This document shows, one piece after another, positions 5,729 through 6,570 of a stretch of DNA of 6,570 bases. The stretch covers positions 1 to 6,570 of the forward strand of contig CAMLJR010000153.1 of the NCBI GenBank assembly GCA_946480345.1, written 5' to 3'. The notes under the pieces were generated by a model. It searched no databases. It was given only the letters and a program-made list of their open reading frames with translations, and was not told the DNA's origin. The position numbers and the translations under genes are program-made. Within the stretch, counting starts at the first letter, position 1. Every line of letters begins with the position of its first letter. Source of the DNA: an uncultured Spongiibacteraceae bacterium (GTDB taxonomy: Bacteria > Pseudomonadota > Gammaproteobacteria > Pseudomonadales > CAMLJR01).

Positions 5729-5835
5729 GCCGCGTTGCTTGCTGCTACACGCCGTACTTTCTTTAAAGGAATGGGCGTCCTTGTAGGCTCGGATGCGGCA
5801 TTCATGCCGCATACGGCCGCTGCAAGCAACGCGGC
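5729..5835. repeat. 107-bp element with 14-bp perfect terminal inverted repeats
   Basis: GCCGCGTTGCTTGC (5729-5742) and its exact reverse complement (5822-5835) bound the element; after one mismatch the pairing continues for two more bases. Inside are ACGCC/GGCGT (5749-5753 with 5774-5778) and a 20-base perfect hairpin, ATGCGGCAT/ATGCCGCAT with a TC loop (5793-5812). Just before the hairpin is GTAGG (5783-5787); a GTAG head before a palindrome is typical of REP elements. It fills most of the mpl-ubiX gap and ends 24 bases before the ubiX start. It contains no gene. No target-site duplication is obvious. It may be a REP pair or MITE-like repeat, or an RNA with a closing stem and two arms. Confidence 0.65.
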
Positions 5836-5859
5836 AGATCGGCTTTGCCCCGAGGTGTT

Positions 5860-6498
5860 ATGAATCTGCAATCGGAATTCACGCGCACCATTACGCTCGC
5901 CATCACCGGCGCATCCGGTGCGCAATACGGTTTGCGTTTGCTTGAGTGTTTGCTCGCCGCAAATTGTCGCGTTTATCTATTGATCTCAAATGCCGCGCGC
6001 GTGGTCATCGATACCGAAACCGAACTGCAGTTGCCGGAATTCGAACGCTGGCCGAATTTTTTCGGCGAGCGCTTTAACGCGCGGCCCGGCCAGCTGAAAA
6101 TATTTTCGCGCGAAGACTGGATGGCGCCAGTCGCATCGGGATCGAGTGCGCCGGCGAGCATGGTGATCTGTCCGTGCAGCACCGGCACGCTATCGGCGAT
6201 TGCGCACGGTGCCAGCAACAATCTGATCGAACGCGCCGCCGATGTAGCACTCAAAGAGCGTCGGCAACTGATTCTGGTACCGCGCGAAACGCCGTATTCG
6301 CAAATTCATCTGGAAAACATGCTGACGTTGACGCGCATGGGCGCGATCGTAATGCCGGCGAGCCCCGGGTTTTATCAACGGCCGCAATCGATCGCCGAGC
6401 TGATCGATTTTATGGTTGCGCGCGTTCTCGATCAGCTTGGCGTCGAACACGCGTTGATGAAACGCTGGGGCGAAACTCAAACGGGGGAGGAGCAATAA
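5860..6498 (+). CDS. ubiX: Flavin prenyltransferase UbiX
   Basis: UbiX attaches a dimethylallyl group to FMN, making prenyl-FMN, the cofactor used by UbiD-type decarboxylases, as in ubiquinone synthesis. The 212 residues are close to the Pseudomonas protein (209). The FMN loop [10 protein letters not shown] is at 15-24. Also present are E53, [32 protein letters not shown] (104-135), [14 protein letters not shown] (141-154) and GFYQRP (170-175). By comparison with Pseudomonas UbiX the active-site set is S19, E53, K132, R142, E143, Y172 and W203, all present. I start at the ATG at 5860 because GAGG lies four bases upstream and the family begins just before the GASG strand; the in-frame TTG at 5845 lacks support. 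mpl is upstream and a probable DUF4870 gene begins immediately after the stop. Confidence 0.95.
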   Translation: MNLQSEFTRTITLAITGASGAQYGLRLLECLLAANCRVYLLISNAARVVIDTETELQLPEFERWPNFFGERFNARPGQLKIFSREDWMAPVASGSSAPASMVICPCSTGTLSAIAHGASNNLIERAADVALKERRQLILVPRETPYSQIHLENMLTLTRMGAIVMPASPGFYQRPQSIAELIDFMVARVLDQLGVEHALMKRWGETQTGEEQ

Positions 6499-6570
6499 GT
6501 GGAAACGAACGAAGCGGAATTTTTACCGGCGATAACGCCAAGTAAAGAAGAGCGCACCTGGGCGATGCTG
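6499..6570 (+). CDS. Probable DUF4870 membrane protein (first 24 codons, cut by window edge)
   Basis: A GTG directly follows the ubiX stop codon and opens 24 codons to the edge: METNEAEFLPAI, then TPSKEERTWAML. DUF4870 proteins (small, several transmembrane helices, function unknown) often begin with a short polar stretch and then P-S-x-E/D-E-R-x-W-A-M-L-x-H-L-S-A at the first helix, which fits. The strong GGAGG at 6486-6490, inside the end of ubiX, precedes the GTG by eight bases, so translation is likely coupled to ubiX. The membrane part is outside the window, so the call rests on about ten residues. Confidence 0.6.
   Translation, partial: METNEAEFLPAITPSKEERTWAML

Overview
The window is about 6.6 kb of moderately GC-rich chromosome from a gammaproteobacterium, probably of the Pseudomonas/Cellvibrio side of that class. 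This is inferred from the proteins. Mpl has the 457-residue length of the E. coli enzyme, UbiX reads very like the Pseudomonas one, and PPase and CysE align residue by residue with their E. coli counterparts. I cannot fix the genus. The content is mostly housekeeping; there is no phage, transposase, CRISPR array, tRNA or rRNA.

Layout from left to right. (1) The 5' part of an RssA-like patatin phospholipase gene on the minus strand, cut by the left edge. (2) A small minus-strand gene for a stand-alone TfoX C-terminal domain, with a perfect 16-bp palindrome just upstream. (3) On the plus strand, a cytoplasmic-looking M15/VanY carboxypeptidase whose stop overlaps the start of cysE (ATGA). The CysE protein lacks the usual C-terminal tail. 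(4) After a 244-bp gap, an uncharacterised 160-residue protein with two AP2-like beta-strand/helix units, ending in a strong bidirectional terminator shared with (5) the convergent gene ppa (inorganic pyrophosphatase). (6) Divergent from ppa, a single-domain PilZ protein. (7) A 192-bp spacer packed with inverted repeats, then mpl (murein tripeptide recycling ligase). (8) A 157-bp spacer holding a 107-bp element with 14-bp perfect terminal inverted repeats, then ubiX (flavin prenyltransferase). (9) The first 24 codons of a probable DUF4870 membrane protein, cut by the right edge.

Functional threads: Mpl reattaches recycled murein tripeptide to UDP-MurNAc, and the M15 carboxypeptidase, which has no export signal, could trim recycled muropeptides. 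CysE supplies O-acetylserine for cysteine. Ppa pulls biosynthetic reactions forward. UbiX makes the prenyl-FMN cofactor for UbiD in ubiquinone synthesis. These genes look like neighbours rather than one pathway. The parts most worth a second look are the two structured spacers flanking mpl, the short-tailed CysE, the AP2-like protein, and the palindrome upstream of the TfoX_C gene.
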